Below, piece by piece: positions 63,601 to 64,000 of a stretch of DNA of 64,000 nucleotides. The notes under the pieces are model-generated. The model did not search any database, was not told the DNA's origin, and saw only the letters and a program-made list of their open reading frames with translations. How positions within the stretch are numbered: the stretch's first letter is position 1; each line of letters starts with the position of its first letter. The position numbers were made by a program, and so were the translations under genes. This stretch comes from Cellvibrio polysaccharolyticus (GTDB lineage Bacteria > Pseudomonadota > Gammaproteobacteria > Pseudomonadales > Cellvibrionaceae). The stretch spans positions 2,418,001 through 2,482,000 of the forward strand of contig NZ_PRDL01000001.1 of the NCBI RefSeq assembly GCF_015182315.1, written 5' to 3'.

Positions 63601-64000
63601 CGGCCTGGCGCTGCTGGGGCTGTCGCTGCACCACCGGAAGTAATCAACTGCGAACTTAATACCGCGCTATCCCAGTCAACAAACGTGACGGTAAAGCCGT
63701 CCGGTTTTTCTACAGCTACTGTGATTGCGGCAGGTGCACTGGTGTTATTGTCAGTATCTGTAACCGAGAATGCGATGTTTCTTGAAGAACTTGCTCCTGC
63801 TGCCAGAGAGGGATCGGCGCCAGCCTGGTAGCTAAGGCTTCTTAATGCTGTCTGGTAATCGGCCAGTGTGGCGTTACCGCTTAATGTCAATATGCCAACA
63901 GCGCTATCATAGGATGCACTGATACCTGCAACCGTTTGCACTGCCAGCGTATCTGTGCTGATAAAGCCGCTGGTAATGGATACGGTTGCAGAGAGCAGAT
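60684..64000 (-). CDS. Large surface protein with InlB-type repeats and GlyGly-CTERM tail (partial, N-terminus off window)
   Basis: The frame is open to the right edge, so the true start lies outside; 1105 residues are visible. In order: a cadherin-like or related beta domain (STDTLAVQ, then TLSGNATLADYQTALRSLSY), one degenerate and five near-perfect 65-residue InlB_B/Flg_new repeats (FNLDGGSR through NLTITAQY), and several Ig-like domains. A domain resembling choice-of-anchor U follows (EKAVWRKFIDNQWHDF, then EDGGPYDADGVANSVIRDPG). The tail is a GlyGly-CTERM signal: GKSGGSLG, a hydrophobic helix, then RSRRLRNR. Such tails are cleaved by rhombosortase and linked to type II secretion. An adhesin or polymer-binding role is inferred. 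Confidence 0.88.
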   Translation of the reverse strand, partial: LLSATVSITSGFISTDTLAVQTVAGISASYDSAVGILTLSGNATLADYQTALRSLSYQAGADPSLAAGASSSRNIAFSVTDTDNNTSAPAAITVAVEKPDGFTVTFVDWDSAVLSSQLITSGGAATAPAAPGRTGYGFTGWDLAFDNVTADLTVTAQYTINTYRVTFNLDGGSRTGGGTLTQTVDYGLAATAPVFTGPAGTTFTGWSTVFDTVTADLTVTAQYSINSYSVIFNLDGGSRTGGGALAQTVNYGEAAIAPVLNAPAGKTFSGWSGSFDNVTANLTITAQYTINTYTVTFNLDGGSRTGGGALAQTVNYGEAATAPVLSAPAGKTFSGWSGSFDNVTANLTITAQYTINTYTVTFNLDGGSRTGGGALAQTVNYGEAATAPVFTGPAGTTFTGWSGSFDNVTANLTITAQYAANTFTVTFNLDGGSRHGGGALSQAVSHGGAATEPVFAPPVGKTFSGWNRSFNNVTSNLTITAQYTLNSHTVTVNVVGDGVVTPNTRQVPSGSVATFTLNLMRAGDYVSLGGSCNAALSGSQIVTAAITADCVINVSVHASLEINNDTDKPLVSSEPGRFRVLGGVGEKTLTEALLKRAGKETLLEPAVAESLISAQADGSYVFSSNLTGRYTLTFVDVVSGERGQVSFDVLPYVAFTSSRQPVQQDVATTLRVWLSDEPIDYPVVVDFTGTGARLSVERFELTEEDNLLRTFNVVAIADGASVSLQQEGLVKARVGTPSVHDLTVQQQLPSLALRVVSEQNGQQSTVVNAMGGEVVLNVAELNDGAATYEWSSDGLILIPNGDSASFNPAMVPPGVYIITVHATTLDGRTGRYDLAQRVVADCEIGSCENTGTSGIPASVNPFAAAPNRIPVCPNVNEAANRVESCRTIGSEALYAEVPRNYALSIGELSGNQSWETGQFGIAVNDQSLSDPGYDHLGATLNFDVTGLEHAGEAVSVAIGLPIGTLIPEKAVWRKFIDNQWHDFVADDHNQLHSASRNALGQCPGVSADSWQEGLVQGLDCVRLTIEDGGPYDADGVANSVIRDPGVLAVALATEEPKPPVTPTPPVNEGKGKSGGSLGMISLLLLGLMGVFRSRRLRNRVALSI
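62538..63512 (-). repeat. Five tandem 195-bp repeats coding InlB-type units
   Basis: Five consecutive units of exactly 65 codons each. Units three to five are nearly identical at DNA level, while the outer two have drifted. A degenerate sixth copy precedes them (to about 63695). High internal identity suggests recent duplication or gene conversion and likely copy-number variation. Confidence 0.92.

Overview
The window looks like chromosomal DNA of a motile gammaproteobacterium close to Pseudomonas and Cellvibrio; a Cellvibrionaceae member is my best guess. The reasons are gene order and regulation. The block leuCDB-asd-fimV-truA-trpFBA-accD-folC-SPOR-cvpA-purF-metZ is the Pseudomonas/Cellvibrio arrangement, flagellar promoters are of the sigma54 and sigma28 types, and a GlyGly-CTERM surface protein is present. 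No phage, insertion sequence, integrase or CRISPR array was seen.

Layout. (1) 1-4.5 kb, minus strand: a partial DUF58 gene, lapB, ihfB and rpsA. (2) 4.8-22.4 kb: flagellar rod, hook and ring genes. flgBCDE and flgFGHIJKL are two minus-strand operons, each with a consensus sigma54 promoter. cheR and cheV lie upstream of flgB. flgA (sigma54) and flgMN (sigma28) diverge on the plus strand. FlgE, FlgK and FlgL are much longer than in model species. A 7-bp tandem repeat sits upstream of the flgB promoter. (3) 22.5-31.6 kb: tRNA-Arg, rsmE, a PAS-GGDEF-EAL protein, ttcA, ycgR (sigma54), an Aer-type aerotaxis receptor (sigma28), bioA and mgsA. This continues the motility theme through c-di-GMP braking and chemotaxis. 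(4) 31.7-37.8 kb: htpG with a consensus heat-shock promoter, then a low-density stretch with small or unrecognised genes. One of these is a KGG-motif stress protein with a long Ser/Gly/Gln-rich region. (5) 38-58 kb: tRNA-Val, folE, an isolated MoxR ATPase, then the long housekeeping block for methionine, purine, folate, fatty acid, tryptophan, pseudouridine, lysine/threonine and leucine synthesis, plus the polar hub protein FimV. A LysR regulator diverges from leuC. (6) 59-64 kb: a TIGR04219-type outer membrane protein, a frameshifted cytidine deaminase gene, and the 3' part of a large surface protein with tandem InlB-type repeats and a GlyGly-CTERM tail that runs off the right edge.

Together, regions 2 and 3 give a readable flagellar hierarchy. 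Sigma54 drives flgBCDE, flgFGHIJKL, flgA and the brake ycgR. Sigma28 drives its own antagonist flgM and the receptor aer. All functional calls rest on reading protein motifs and gene order by eye; no database search was run.
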